DNA from: Clostridiales bacterium
GTDB lineage: Bacteria > Bacillota > Clostridia > Christensenellales > JAISNN01
Direction: 5' to 3'
Assembly (NCBI GenBank): GCA_031289755.1
Contig: JAITOU010000046.1
Coordinates: 1-49,780, forward strand
DNA length: 49,780 bases
The translations under genes and the position numbers were made by a program. The notes beneath the pieces were generated by a model. The model was given only the letters and a program-made list of their open reading frames with translations. It was not told the DNA's origin and did not search any database. Below, piece after piece: positions 1 to 7,344 of the stretch. The stretch's first letter is position 1. Every line of letters starts with the position of its first letter.

Positions 1-452
1 TTTTTGTGCAAAAAGAAGTCGTTAAAGGCTATGGCTATCAGCATGGAGCGGAGAGCGTTTGTGCCTTTCCACACGTCGAGAAAGTAGGTACGGGAACGGC
101 GGTCGGGGTTTTTGACGACGCGCATGGCGAGCTGACCGTTCTCGAAGAGATTGACTTTAAAGCGTCTCATTTTGCCTTGCTTGTGGTAGAAGCTTTCTTT
201 CGGAAATTTGATTCCGCCAAAAAGTCTGCGTTTGACAATGAGAGTTTTGTCTTCGGGAATGTTGATTTGAGCCGTTCTCTTTTTGAAGACAAGCGTGCCG
301 ATGACCGCTTTGTTGTTGTCGCCGTCGCACAGTACATAGCCGTAAGGGGTCTCCTGAGCAGAGCATACGACATTACCCGGCGCGTCGCAAACGGCAACGC
401 CGGAAGATTTTCTTTTTGTAAGCTTGGAGACCGTAAATCTCATCATTACCAT
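1..452 (-). CDS. Unassigned protein, 3' end cut by window edge
   Basis: The minus strand is open from an ATG at 452 to the left edge, giving at least 150 codons without a stop. The reading has the GAC/GGC/AAA-rich codon use of the neighbouring genes. A GAGGGC motif lies six bases before the ATG; two further in-frame ATGs follow within four codons, so the exact start is uncertain. The product starts with a basic segment, continues with alternating hydrophobic/polar stretches that look like beta strands, and reaches a hydrophobic helix near residues 138-148 just before the edge. The pattern is loosely like the tubby/LURP-one-type barrel proteins, but that is only an impression. I do not recognise the family, and the plus-strand ORF over the same bases appears to be its shadow. 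Confidence 0.6.
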   Translation of the reverse strand, partial: MVMMRFTVSKLTKRKSSGVAVCDAPGNVVCSAQETPYGYVLCDGDNNKAVIGTLVFKKRTAQINIPEDKTLIVKRRLFGGIKFPKESFYHKQGKMRRFKVNLFENGQLAMRVVKNPDRRSRTYFLDVWKGTNALRSMLIAIAFNDFFLHK

Positions 453-661
453 AGGAAGCCCTCATAAAATACTATACGGTTATCTAAAAAATTCTTTATG
501 AAACCGTTCCTAATAATAGTACCATACTATGGTTATTATGTCAAGCATGACTTAAAATTAATTGAAAAACTCTTGAAAAATTTTTACAAAATAATCTCCG
601 CATATATCGGAGTAGGGAATAGGCATTGAGATTATTATTTTATAAAACATTTAAAAAACTG

Positions 662-690
662 TTGACAGAATAGGTATTTAATGATATTAT
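662..690 (+). promoter_or_regulatory. Sigma-A-type promoter of the padR-HAAS unit
   Basis: TTGACA at 662-667 and TATTAT at 685-690 are separated by 17 bases, a near-perfect vegetative promoter 65 bases before the PadR start codon. Downstream, ACGCGG (710-715) and CCGCGT (727-732) form an inverted repeat in the untranslated leader that could be an operator or a hairpin. The rest of the 302-base gap from 453 is AT-rich, with no coding potential that I can see. Confidence 0.75.
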
Positions 691-754
691 ATATATAAAC
701 AGATTACATACGCGGATTTTTATATACCGCGTCTTAGTCAACGGAGAAGATAAA

Positions 755-1087
755 ATGGCGTTTTCCAGCGATATACTGAGAGGTCATACGGAGACGGTTA
801 TTCTCAAAATCCTGCTCGAAAAAGACAGCTACGGATATGAGATAACCAAGCGAATTTTGGATGATTCGGAAGGACTTATTGATATAAAGGACGCTACGAT
901 TTATACGGCTTTTAGGCGTATGGAGCTTGACGCCCTTATATTGACGTATTGGGGCGACGGTATAGGCGGAGCAAGACGCCGCTATTACAGCATTACCGAC
1001 AAGGGCAAAAATCTATACAAAGACAAGCTTGACGAATGGCTCGACATAGACAGAATATTAAACAGGCTGATAAGAAAACAAAAATAA
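755..1087 (+). CDS. PadR-family transcriptional regulator
   Basis: This 110-residue protein has the PadR winged-helix layout: an N-terminal helix reading RGHTETVILKILLE, the recognition region around YGYEITKRI, the conserved DATIYTAFRRME block, and the wing GGARRRYYSIT followed by DKG. It lacks the long C-terminal dimerisation domain, as expected for the short PadR subgroup. GGAG at 743-746 supports the ATG at 755. It is followed after 19 bases by a HAAS-domain membrane protein, a pairing common in Firmicutes. The usual inference is that the PadR protein represses the pair and responds to envelope or ligand signals. The natural signal cannot be read from the sequence. Confidence 0.92.
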   Translation: MAFSSDILRGHTETVILKILLEKDSYGYEITKRILDDSEGLIDIKDATIYTAFRRMELDALILTYWGDGIGGARRRYYSITDKGKNLYKDKLDEWLDIDRILNRLIRKQK

Positions 1088-1106
1088 ACTGTTAGAAGGT
1101 TGTTTC

Positions 1107-1931
1107 ATGAGAGAAGAATTTCAAAAGTATCTTGACAAAAAGTTTAACAATTACCGCAAATCTAAGGCGCTGAATGACTTTAAAGAAGAAATTCTCTGCG
1201 ACCTTACCGAGCGTTACGCCGAATTTAAAGAGCAGGGCTTTTCGGACTCGGAGAGCTACGACAAAAGCATAGCTTCTCTCGGCGATTATACCGACGCTCT
1301 GCGTACGCTCGACGCGCATACCCCGAGAAAGACTAAGGTGACCTTTTCTAAGCTGATGTTGAGCGTGTCCGCTTTGTATTTTACACTTCTTTTGATTGCG
1401 TATGCGGCGGCGTCTTTTTTGAGCGAGCAGTGGAAGAGTACCTGGCTCATACTTATGGTGGGAGTTTTGGTCTACGCCGTCGTCATGTTTGTCTTGGGCT
1501 ACAAAAACGCCTTTGCAAATCAAAAAAGCGGTCGTATGCGCTTTAACGCGCTCATGATTTTTTTCGCCGTCTTTATTCTCTCTTATTTTACCGTTTCCTT
1601 TGTCACGGGGCTGTGGGCTAAGACGTGGCTGCTGCCGATAAGCATTTTTGCCCTTTGGTTCACCGTTGACGTAATGCTCGCCAAGAGCAAGCGCAAGGGC
1701 AAAAGGCTTGCCGTCCGTACGGACTTTATGATAATGATTTGGGCTGTCACCGCTTATCTCGTAGTCTCTACGCTCATCGGCGGCAATATTTGGAGTTACT
1801 CTTGGCTGATTATCCTTCTCGGAATAGCCGTCATGTTCACCTCTCACGTAGTATATTATATCAAAAAATACAGCGCGGAAATAAAAAGCGGCAAGGACGG
1901 GAATATAAATACCGGAAACGGACAAAATTGA
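1107..1931 (+). CDS. HAAS-domain integral membrane protein
   Basis: This 274-residue protein has a cytoplasmic helical N-terminus (about 1-70). It carries the pattern of the HAAS/DUF1700 domain, including the GFSDSESYDKSIASLGD stretch that resembles the family's G-[YF]-S-E-x-E-A-x-x-x-A-L-x-x-L-G-[ND] motif. Six predicted membrane segments follow at roughly 82-104, 112-132, 147-167, 172-191, 205-225 and 232-251. It is co-directional with the PadR gene and 19 bases downstream, so the two probably form one transcript. HAAS proteins are thought to work with PadR-type regulators at the membrane; the biochemical role is not established. A long antisense ORF covers this gene and is treated as a shadow. 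Confidence 0.85.
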   Translation: MREEFQKYLDKKFNNYRKSKALNDFKEEILCDLTERYAEFKEQGFSDSESYDKSIASLGDYTDALRTLDAHTPRKTKVTFSKLMLSVSALYFTLLLIAYAAASFLSEQWKSTWLILMVGVLVYAVVMFVLGYKNAFANQKSGRMRFNALMIFFAVFILSYFTVSFVTGLWAKTWLLPISIFALWFTVDVMLAKSKRKGKRLAVRTDFMIMIWAVTAYLVVSTLIGGNIWSYSWLIILLGIAVMFTSHVVYYIKKYSAEIKSGKDGNINTGNGQN

Positions 1932-1966
1932 ACCGTGAACGGTTATAAATCAATATTTAACACTGT

Positions 1967-1999
1967 AAGCCGTTTGATTTGAGAAATCAAGCGGCTTTA
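1967..1999 (+). terminator. Hairpin terminator after the padR-HAAS unit
   Basis: The arm 1967-1980 pairs with 1984-1997 around a three-base loop at 1981-1983, giving a long A/T-capped stem with a GCCG/CGGC base. The tail is only moderately T-rich (TTTATCACTT), so efficiency may be modest. Confidence 0.65.
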
Positions 2000-2111
2000 T
2001 CACTTAAAAAAATTAACGGCAAAATCACTTTACTATTTTTGAATAATATGTTATTCTTATTGACGTACCTTTCGCAACGTTCTGACCGCAACTCCTGCGG
2101 CGATACTTTGC

Positions 2112-2152
2112 GGACGGCAAATAGTGCGGTTTTTATCAAAAACCGCGCGTCC
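2112..2152 (+). promoter_or_regulatory. Structured rpsO leader, possible S15 autoregulatory element
   Basis: GCGGTTTTT (2126-2134) pairs perfectly with AAAAACCGC (2138-2146) over a three-base ATC loop. GGACG (2112-2116) can pair with CGTCC (2148-2152), extending the element with a one-sided internal loop. It ends about nine bases before the AGGAGG ribosome-binding site at 2161-2166. Ribosomal protein S15 is known to regulate its own mRNA through diverse leader structures in different bacteria; assigning this one to that role is inference from position. Confidence 0.5.
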
Positions 2153-2173
2153 AAAAAATAAGGAGGAAAATTA

Positions 2174-2632
2174 ATGGACGAAATCATCAAAGACACGGCA
2201 GCTCCGGTCGAAGCCGAAGAAGCCGCAGTAACAAACGTAGACGTCGTAGCCGTTGAAAGCGCAAGCGTCGAAGAGGTCAAAGAAGAGAACATCGTAGTAG
2301 ACGAGATAGTCGTCGAAGCCGTCAAGGAAGAGAACATCGTAGTAGACGAGATAGTCGTCGAAGCCGTCAAAAAAGATAACAAAAAGACGGAAGTTATCGT
2401 CAAATTTGCAAGACATGACGGCGATACCGGTTCGGCGGAGGTTCAGATAGCGTTATTGACGCAGAGAATCGCCAAGCTGAACGAACATCTTGCCGTTCAC
2501 AAAAAAGACAACCACAGCAGACGCGGCTTGCTCAAAATGGTAGGGGCGAGAAGAAGCCTTTTGAATTATTTAAAGGCGACCGATATCGAACGTTACAGAG
2601 CCATTATCTCGGAATTGAAGCTGAGAAAATAG
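2174..2632 (+). CDS. rpsO: 30S ribosomal protein S15 with acidic repetitive N-terminal extension
   Basis: The C-terminal half (about residues 66-152) is a normal S15, with [22 protein letters not shown], the [12 protein letters not shown] block and a final DIERYRAII helix. S15 binds the 16S rRNA central domain. The family is normally near 89 residues; this ORF encodes 152. The extra 65 or so residues are rich in Glu, Asp and Val and contain a 15-residue unit repeated in tandem (about residues 35-64). The only good ribosome-binding site (AGGAGG, 2161-2166) precedes the ATG at 2174, and no ATG, GTG or TTG sits where a normal S15 would begin (the codon there is GTC). The extension therefore appears to be translated. 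rpsO-pnp order is the usual bacterial arrangement. Confidence 0.95.
   Translation: MDEIIKDTAAPVEAEEAAVTNVDVVAVESASVEEVKEENIVVDEIVVEAVKEENIVVDEIVVEAVKKDNKKTEVIVKFARHDGDTGSAEVQIALLTQRIAKLNEHLAVHKKDNHSRRGLLKMVGARRSLLNYLKATDIERYRAIISELKLRK
2276..2365 (+). repeat. Two tandem 45-bp units inside rpsO
   Basis: Bases 2276-2320 and 2321-2365 are identical except for one silent A/G change at the sixth base. Each encodes the same 15 residues, starting V-K-E-E-N and ending V-V-E-A. A partial third unit begins at 2366 (GTCAAAAAAGATAAC) and merges into the S15 core. Confidence 0.97.
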
Positions 2633-2641
2633 AAAATTTTT

Positions 2642-2672
2642 GCGGACTGCCGGTATATATCGGGCAGTCCGC
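2642..2672 (+). terminator. Hairpin between rpsO and pnp
   Basis: GCGGACTGCC (2642-2651) pairs with GGCAGTCCGC (2663-2672) over an 11-base loop. There is no T-run, so it is more likely an attenuator or RNA-processing hairpin in the rpsO-pnp transcript than a strong terminator. In other bacteria this intercistronic position holds a ribonuclease processing site used in pnp regulation; applying that here is inference. Confidence 0.6.
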
Positions 2673-2757
2673 TTCATGAATTTTATCAAAATACAACCGT
2701 CTAAAAATGGCGGAGCTTTGCCGGGGTAGTTGGCAAAAGCACGGAGGAACACAAGGA

Positions 2758-4845
2758 ATGATTGAAAGAAAAATATTTGAAACAACAATCGGCGGCAGGA
2801 TAGTTACCGTCGAAACGGGCGCATATTGCGGACAGTCCAACGGTTCGTGCCTTATAAGGTGCGGAGAGACCGTCGTTCTCACAAATGTGACGATGAGCGA
2901 AAAGCCGCGTGACGGAGTGGATTTTCTCCCTTTGTCGGTGGATTTTGAAGAAAAAATGTATGCCGTCGGCAAAATCCCGGGCGGCTTTAAAAAGAGAGAG
3001 GGGAGAGCCAGCGACAAGGCTATTCTCATATCCAGACTTATAGACAGACCTATAAGACCGCTCTTTCCGCACGGCTTCTATCAGGATATATCGCTTGTCG
3101 CGACCGCGCTCAGCGTGGACACAAATATCGTCCCGGAAGTTTTCGGCATGATAGGCAGCTCTATCGCGCTGACAATATCCGATATCCCTTTTAACGGACC
3201 TACCGGCTCGGTAACGGTCGGATATGTAGACGGCAAATACATTATCAATCCCGATAATGCGCAGAGAGAAAAAAGCCGCCTTAGCCTTTCGCTGTCCGGC
3301 ACAAAGGAAGCTATCATGATGGTCGAAGCGGGCGCGAACGAAGTGAGCGAAGAAGAAATGCTCGGCGCGATACTGTTCGGACACGAAGAAATCAAAAAGA
3401 TAGTAGAGTTTATCGAATCCATTCAAAAGTCGATAGGCAAGCCTAAGAAAGACATCAAATTTTATGAAGTCCCCGCCGAAATCGAAAAGCAGGTCGCAGA
3501 ATTTGCAGGCAAAGATTTAGACGAAGTTTATAACGAATACGACAGAACGCTCAGACAGCAAAAGGAAGCCGCATTAGAAGAAAAGGTCACCGCATACTTT
3601 ACCGAAAAAGCTCCCGAAAGCGTCAAGGACGCAGGCGAAGCTCTCTACAATCTCCAAAAGAGAAAGGTCAGAGAAAAAATCGCTCACAACGGCATACGCC
3701 CCGACGGCAGAAAGACGACCGAAATCAGACAGATATGGTGTGAACACGGAATACTTCCGCGCGTACACGGCAGCGGCGTCTTTACAAGGGGACAGACCCA
3801 AGTCTTGACGACGGCGACTCTCGGTACGATAAGCGAAGTCCAAAAGCTCGAAGGAATAGACGACGACGTCTTTAAGAGATATATGCACCACTACAATATG
3901 CCTCCTTACAGCACGGGCGAAGCCAAACAGCTCAGAAGTCCGGGCAGAAGAGAAATCGGTCACGGTGCTTTGGCGGAACGCGCGTTAGAGCCGGTCTTGC
4001 CGGGAGAAGACGTTTTTCCGTATGCGATAAGGACCGTGTCGGAGGTTTTAAGTTCCAACGGTTCGACATCACAGGCGAGCGTGTGCGGCTCGACGCTTGC
4101 GCTTATGGACGCGGGCGTGCCTATCAAAGCCCCTGTTGCCGGTATAGCTATGGGACTCATCAAGCAGGACGGCAAGGTAGCCATTCTCTCCGATATACAG
4201 GGTCTCGAAGACTTCTTCGGAGATATGGATTTTAAAGTCGCCGGAACAAAGGACGGAATAACCGCTATCCAAATGGATATTAAAATCAGCGGCATTGACG
4301 AAGACGTACTCCGCACGGCTCTTGCGCAGGCAAAGGTCGGCAGGCTCTATATATTGAATAAAATGCTCGAAGTGCTTCCCGAAGTCAAACCGAGCCTTAG
4401 CAAATACGCGCCGAAAATCATATCCTTTAATATCGACCCCGACAAAATCAGAGAGGTCATCGGCAGCGGCGGCAAGGTCATCAACAAGATTATCGAAGAT
4501 ACGGGAGTCAAAATCGACATCAACGACGAAGGACTTGTATTTATCGCAAGCAGCGACGAAGAAATGTGCTTAAAGGCTCAAAAAATCGTCCTTTCGATAG
4601 CCAAAGACCCCGAAATCGGCGACGCCTTTGAAGGACGTGTAGTCAGAATACTCCAATTCGGAGCATTTGTAGAGCTTGCGCCGGGCAAGGACGGCATGAT
4701 TCACATCTCTAAGCTCGCAAAAGAAAGGGTAGAGAAGGTCGAGGACGTCATCAACATAGGCGATATCGTGCGCGTCAAGGTCATCAACATCGACGATAAA
4801 GGCAGAATAGACCTAAGACTTGCCGACATCATTTCTAAGAAATAA
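2758..4845 (+). CDS. pnp: Polyribonucleotide nucleotidyltransferase (PNPase)
   Basis: PNPase degrades RNA 3' to 5' by phosphorolysis in the cytoplasm, usually as a trimer in RNA-decay complexes. From the ATG at 2758 the protein has 695 residues. In order it has a first RNase PH core, a helical linker, a second RNase PH core (with GEAKQLRSPGRREIGHGALAERAL and SNGSTSQASVCGSTLALMDAG), a KH domain (IREVIGSGGKVINKI) and an S1 domain (GRVVRILQFGAFVEL). It stops soon after the S1 domain, without a long C-terminal tail. The frame is open back to 2707, but GGAGG at 2743-2747 and the conserved start region place the true start at 2758. It lies directly downstream of rpsO. Confidence 0.97.
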   Translation: MIERKIFETTIGGRIVTVETGAYCGQSNGSCLIRCGETVVLTNVTMSEKPRDGVDFLPLSVDFEEKMYAVGKIPGGFKKREGRASDKAILISRLIDRPIRPLFPHGFYQDISLVATALSVDTNIVPEVFGMIGSSIALTISDIPFNGPTGSVTVGYVDGKYIINPDNAQREKSRLSLSLSGTKEAIMMVEAGANEVSEEEMLGAILFGHEEIKKIVEFIESIQKSIGKPKKDIKFYEVPAEIEKQVAEFAGKDLDEVYNEYDRTLRQQKEAALEEKVTAYFTEKAPESVKDAGEALYNLQKRKVREKIAHNGIRPDGRKTTEIRQIWCEHGILPRVHGSGVFTRGQTQVLTTATLGTISEVQKLEGIDDDVFKRYMHHYNMPPYSTGEAKQLRSPGRREIGHGALAERALEPVLPGEDVFPYAIRTVSEVLSSNGSTSQASVCGSTLALMDAGVPIKAPVAGIAMGLIKQDGKVAILSDIQGLEDFFGDMDFKVAGTKDGITAIQMDIKISGIDEDVLRTALAQAKVGRLYILNKMLEVLPEVKPSLSKYAPKIISFNIDPDKIREVIGSGGKVINKIIEDTGVKIDINDEGLVFIASSDEEMCLKAQKIVLSIAKDPEIGDAFEGRVVRILQFGAFVELAPGKDGMIHISKLAKERVEKVEDVINIGDIVRVKVINIDDKGRIDLRLADIISKK

Positions 4846-4867
4846 AGAAAACAGATTATAAAAGCTA

Positions 4868-4907
4868 TCGGGACTGTCTTAAAGAAAAAGACAGTCCCGA
4901 TTTTTTT
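4868..4907 (+). terminator. Strong intrinsic terminator of pnp
   Basis: A 13-bp perfect stem (4868-4880 with 4888-4900) around the loop aaagaaa is followed by seven Ts at 4901-4907. This is the end of the rpsO-pnp unit. Confidence 0.93.
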
Positions 4908-5039
4908 GTTTTTTTTAAACATCAAAAGAAAAAATAAAAAAGCGTCGGCGTAGCGACGCAAAATATCGCATGGAGTAGGGTAGTGTTTTTGCGGTGTTTT
5001 AAATGTAAACGGAGATTATTTCAATAAAAAAGTAAACAC

Positions 5040-5075
5040 AAAAAAACCGAAAAATCGTTAGAACTTATTTTTCGG
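5040..5075 (-). terminator. Intrinsic terminator of spoVG
   Basis: Read on the minus strand, CCGAAAAAT (from 5075) pairs with ATTTTTCGG (to 5047) and is followed by a T-run opposite the A-run at 5040-5046. It lies 40 bases beyond the spoVG stop. A second minus-strand hairpin with a T-rich tail, GCGTCG/CGACGC at 4942-4959, may act as a back-up. Confidence 0.75.
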
Positions 5076-5114
5076 CTTTGACTCCTTGTGCTTGACAAAG
5101 CAAAAATATTTTAT

Positions 5115-5414
5115 TTATTCAAGCGGTGGTTGTTGTGCGCTTGCTTCCGCGTCTTCCTTAGCCGCTTTTTCATAAGCGTCGAGAATGAGCGCGCAGATAT
5201 GCTCGCGGACGTCGGTCTTTATCGGATGCGCGATATCTTTGTATTCGCCCGAAGGACCTTTTCTGCTCGGCATTGCTATAAAGTTGCCGTTCGAGCCTTC
5301 GATGATTTTGATATCGTGGATAGCAAAGCTGTCGTCGATAATCATAGAAGCAACGGCTTTGAGTTTAGCGTCGCCTTTTTTTACTATTCGGATACGAATA
5401 TCGGTAATATTCAT
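5115..5414 (-). CDS. spoVG: Septation/sporulation regulator SpoVG
   Basis: This 99-residue protein matches SpoVG along its length: an N-terminal MNITDIRIRIVKKG strand, the SMIIDDSFAIHDIKIIEG core, and the conserved FIAMPSRKGPSGEYKDIAHPI block. The C-terminal tail (from about residue 85) is variable and Ala/Glu-rich, as usual. SpoVG is a small nucleic-acid-binding protein that affects septation, sporulation and post-transcriptional control in Firmicutes. AGGCGG sits upstream of the ATG at 5414. The gene is transcribed leftward from its own promoter, divergent from murC; spoVG also occurs near cell-wall genes in other Firmicutes. Confidence 0.95.
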   Translation of the reverse strand: MNITDIRIRIVKKGDAKLKAVASMIIDDSFAIHDIKIIEGSNGNFIAMPSRKGPSGEYKDIAHPIKTDVREHICALILDAYEKAAKEDAEASAQQPPLE

Positions 5415-5474
5415 TTGTAGCCCGCCTTTTTGCCTATTCTCCCATTTCAGAGAGAGTGTTTATGTTTTTTGTTT

Positions 5475-5503
5475 ATTATAATATATTTTTTTACGAATTA
5501 CAA
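5475..5503 (-). promoter_or_regulatory. Promoter of spoVG
   Basis: On the minus strand, TTGTAA (5503-5498) and a perfect TATAAT (5480-5475) are separated by 17 bases. The element lies about 60 bases upstream of the spoVG ATG. In Bacillus spoVG uses sigma-H; here the match is to the vegetative consensus. Confidence 0.8.
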
Positions 5504-5679
5504 GAGTTTTTTGAAAAAAATTAATAAAATGTTAATATTTAATAATGCGCGATTGGTGAAAAATTTTAAATATTGTAAAAATATACTTGCAAAAGGCGCG
5601 AAATTTGTATAAAAATGTAGAAACGATTTTGTAAAAAAAGTGTTGTAAATTTAAAGTAACGGTCTGAATAAAATATTAT

Positions 5680-7041
5680 ATGGCAAAAAACAACATGGAA
5701 AAGCGGATACATTTTATAGGCGTCGGCGGTGTCAGTATGAGCGCGCTTGCAACCGAGTCGCTCACACACGGTATTGTGAGCGGTTCGGATATTCATTATA
5801 ATCCGCTCATGGACAAGCTAAGGCGCAAAGGTGCTTTTGTCTACGAAGGGAGCGACGCGGCGGCGGTCATAGCCGCCGACCTTGTGGTGTACAATTCGGC
5901 GATAAAAGACGACGACGCCGAGCTTATGAGCGCAATCAGCCACAATGTGCCGCTCATGACGCGCAGCGAGTATCTCGGCAGGGTCGCAAAAACCTGCAAG
6001 GCGTGTATAGCCGTCGGCGGCATTCACGGCAAATCCACGACTACGGCTCTTATCGCGTCCGCGCTCAAAGAAGCGGAATGCAAATTCACCGCCCATATAG
6101 GTGCGGAAGCCGTTGATTTGGACGGCAATTATTATTCAGACGGCAGGGATTTTTTTGTGACGGAAGCGTGCGAGTACAAGGGCAATTTTCTGTCGCTGTC
6201 GCCCGACATAGAAATCATTTTGAATGTGGAGATGGACCATCCCGATTATTACGAGAACGAAGAAAGGGTTTATGCCGCTTTCTCTCAATTTGCAAAAAAA
6301 ATAAAAAAAGGCGGAGTATTGATAATAAACGCCGACGAAAAATATTCGGGGCTGTATAAGGACTTAAAGGATATAAGCGTCGTCACCTTCGGCATCGGAA
6401 AGGGTATATATTCCGCTCATAATATCAGGCAAGCGGAAGGGAAATATATCTTTGACCTACATATCGGCGGCGCATTTTCGCGTGAAGTCAAAAGCAATCT
6501 GTACGGCAAACACAATATATATAATATTCTCGCCTGTATAGCCGCTTCCGATTGTTCGGGGGCGGGAATAGACGCGGCGTGCCGTGCGGCGCAAAGCTTC
6601 GGCGGTGTCAAACGGCGTTTAGAGCTTATCGGGAATATCGGAGCTTGCAGCGTCATAAGCGATTATGCTCATCATCCGAGCGAGATACGGGCGGCAATAG
6701 CTTCGGCACGCGGTATCTTTAAGGGCAAAATCATGGCGTGCTTCCAGCCGCATACTTATTCGCGGACGGCAAAGCTCTTCGACGATTTTAGGCAGTGTTT
6801 CGGCGGTGCGGATTTTGCCGTCATAGTCAAGGAATATCCGGCAAGAGAAGCTCCTTGTATGGGCAAGAATGCATACGAGCTTTTTGCCGCAGTCGAACGC
6901 CCAGAATCCGATTATGCGGAAAGCTTAGACGTTTTAAACGGTATCATCAAAAACAAAGCGCCGCAATACGGCTGTATTTTGCTGCTCGGAGCGGGGGATA
7001 TAGGACTTTTTAAGGATATAGTAGACGCCCCGTCGTTTTGA
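5680..7041 (+). CDS. murC: UDP-N-acetylmuramate--L-alanine ligase (MurC)
   Basis: MurC adds L-Ala to UDP-MurNAc in cytoplasmic peptidoglycan precursor synthesis. The 453-residue ORF has the Mur-ligase layout. The N-terminal Rossmann domain begins with IHFIGVGGVSMSALA. The ATP loop reads GGIHGKSTTT, with Ser where most family members have Thr. It also has EACEYKGNFL, NVEMDHPDYY, and the C-terminal YAHHPSEIRA and QPHTYSRT motifs. Neither ATG (5680, or in-frame 5695) has a good Shine-Dalgarno sequence, so the start is uncertain by five codons. A TTGCAA/TATAAA pair with a short 15-base spacer at 5587-5613 may be its promoter. Confidence 0.95.
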   Translation: MAKNNMEKRIHFIGVGGVSMSALATESLTHGIVSGSDIHYNPLMDKLRRKGAFVYEGSDAAAVIAADLVVYNSAIKDDDAELMSAISHNVPLMTRSEYLGRVAKTCKACIAVGGIHGKSTTTALIASALKEAECKFTAHIGAEAVDLDGNYYSDGRDFFVTEACEYKGNFLSLSPDIEIILNVEMDHPDYYENEERVYAAFSQFAKKIKKGGVLIINADEKYSGLYKDLKDISVVTFGIGKGIYSAHNIRQAEGKYIFDLHIGGAFSREVKSNLYGKHNIYNILACIAASDCSGAGIDAACRAAQSFGGVKRRLELIGNIGACSVISDYAHHPSEIRAAIASARGIFKGKIMACFQPHTYSRTAKLFDDFRQCFGGADFAVIVKEYPAREAPCMGKNAYELFAAVERPESDYAESLDVLNGIIKNKAPQYGCILLLGAGDIGLFKDIVDAPSF

Positions 7042-7154
7042 CGCAGACGGTCAAATGGCGCACGGCGGTTTGTCGCCGCTTTTCGTGCCGAAAGGCGTAA
7101 TTTTATTTACGGCGCGTCCAAATAGAGTTTTTTTCATTTTTTTTCCGTAATCAC

Positions 7155-7183
7155 TTGACAAGAGATATTTTATTATATATAAT
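7155..7183 (+). promoter_or_regulatory. Perfect consensus promoter of the aromatic operon
   Basis: TTGACA (7155-7160) and TATAAT (7178-7183) are both perfect and spaced by exactly 17 bases. The expected transcription start is near 7190, only about four bases before the leader peptide ATG at 7194. The bases before it (7042-7154) hold the end of the murC unit, with CGTAA/TTACG (7096-7111) and a T-run at 7128-7134 as a weak terminator candidate. Confidence 0.9.
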
Positions 7184-7193
7184 TATTTACACT

Positions 7194-7280
7194 ATGAACA
7201 AATTGTTGAAAAATGTTTATTATGCATTTACGTTCTTTTTTGGCTGGTTTTATTTTAGCCGCTATTTTGTATGCAGATAA
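7194..7280 (+). CDS. Aromatic-rich leader peptide of the shikimate operon
   Basis: This ORF of 28 codons plus TAA lies between a perfect promoter and an intrinsic terminator upstream of DAHP synthase. Twelve of the 28 residues are aromatic: Tyr9, Tyr10, Phe12, Phe14, Phe15, Phe16, Trp18, Phe19, Tyr20, Phe21, Tyr24 and Phe25, so all three aromatic amino acids are sampled. This is the hallmark of a ribosome-stalling attenuator peptide, as known for pheA, pheS and trp leaders in enterobacteria. There is no Shine-Dalgarno site, and the predicted transcript start is about four bases before the ATG, so translation may be of the leaderless type. I infer that scarcity of charged tRNA-Phe, -Tyr or -Trp stalls the ribosome and opens the operon. 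Confidence 0.85.
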   Translation: MNKLLKNVYYAFTFFFGWFYFSRYFVCR

Positions 7281-7344
7281 ACATATATTGACATCAAGTA
7301 AACAAGTTTTATGAAGAGTTGCCGATATGTGGCGGCTCTTTTTT
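7257..7344 (+). promoter_or_regulatory. Transcription attenuator: antiterminator and terminator of the aro operon
   Basis: The terminator stem is 7314-7323 paired with 7331-7340 (ten pairs, two of them U-G), with a seven-base loop and a T-run at 7339-7344. The 3' arm can instead pair with bases 7257-7265, inside the Ser22-Phe25 codons of the leader peptide. That gives nine contiguous pairs, including the perfect AGCCGC/GCGGCT (7257-7262 with 7332-7337). A ribosome stalled at the early aromatic codons would leave 7257-7265 free to form the antiterminator. A ribosome reaching the stop codon would cover or pass it and allow the terminator. The base pairing is seen in the sequence; the switching is inference from classic attenuation. 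Confidence 0.75.

Noticed and set aside
1092..1925. 277-codon antisense ORF over the HAAS-domain gene
   Set aside because: It mirrors a gene with a clear domain and membrane segments; codon positions and the lack of a ribosome-binding site mark it as a shadow.
2707..2757. Upstream in-frame extension of pnp
   Set aside because: The ribosome-binding site GGAGG and the conserved N-terminus place the start at 2758; the extension has no family counterpart.
2701..3426. 241-codon antisense ORF within pnp
   Set aside because: It lies entirely opposite conserved PNPase domains and has no initiation signals or family features.
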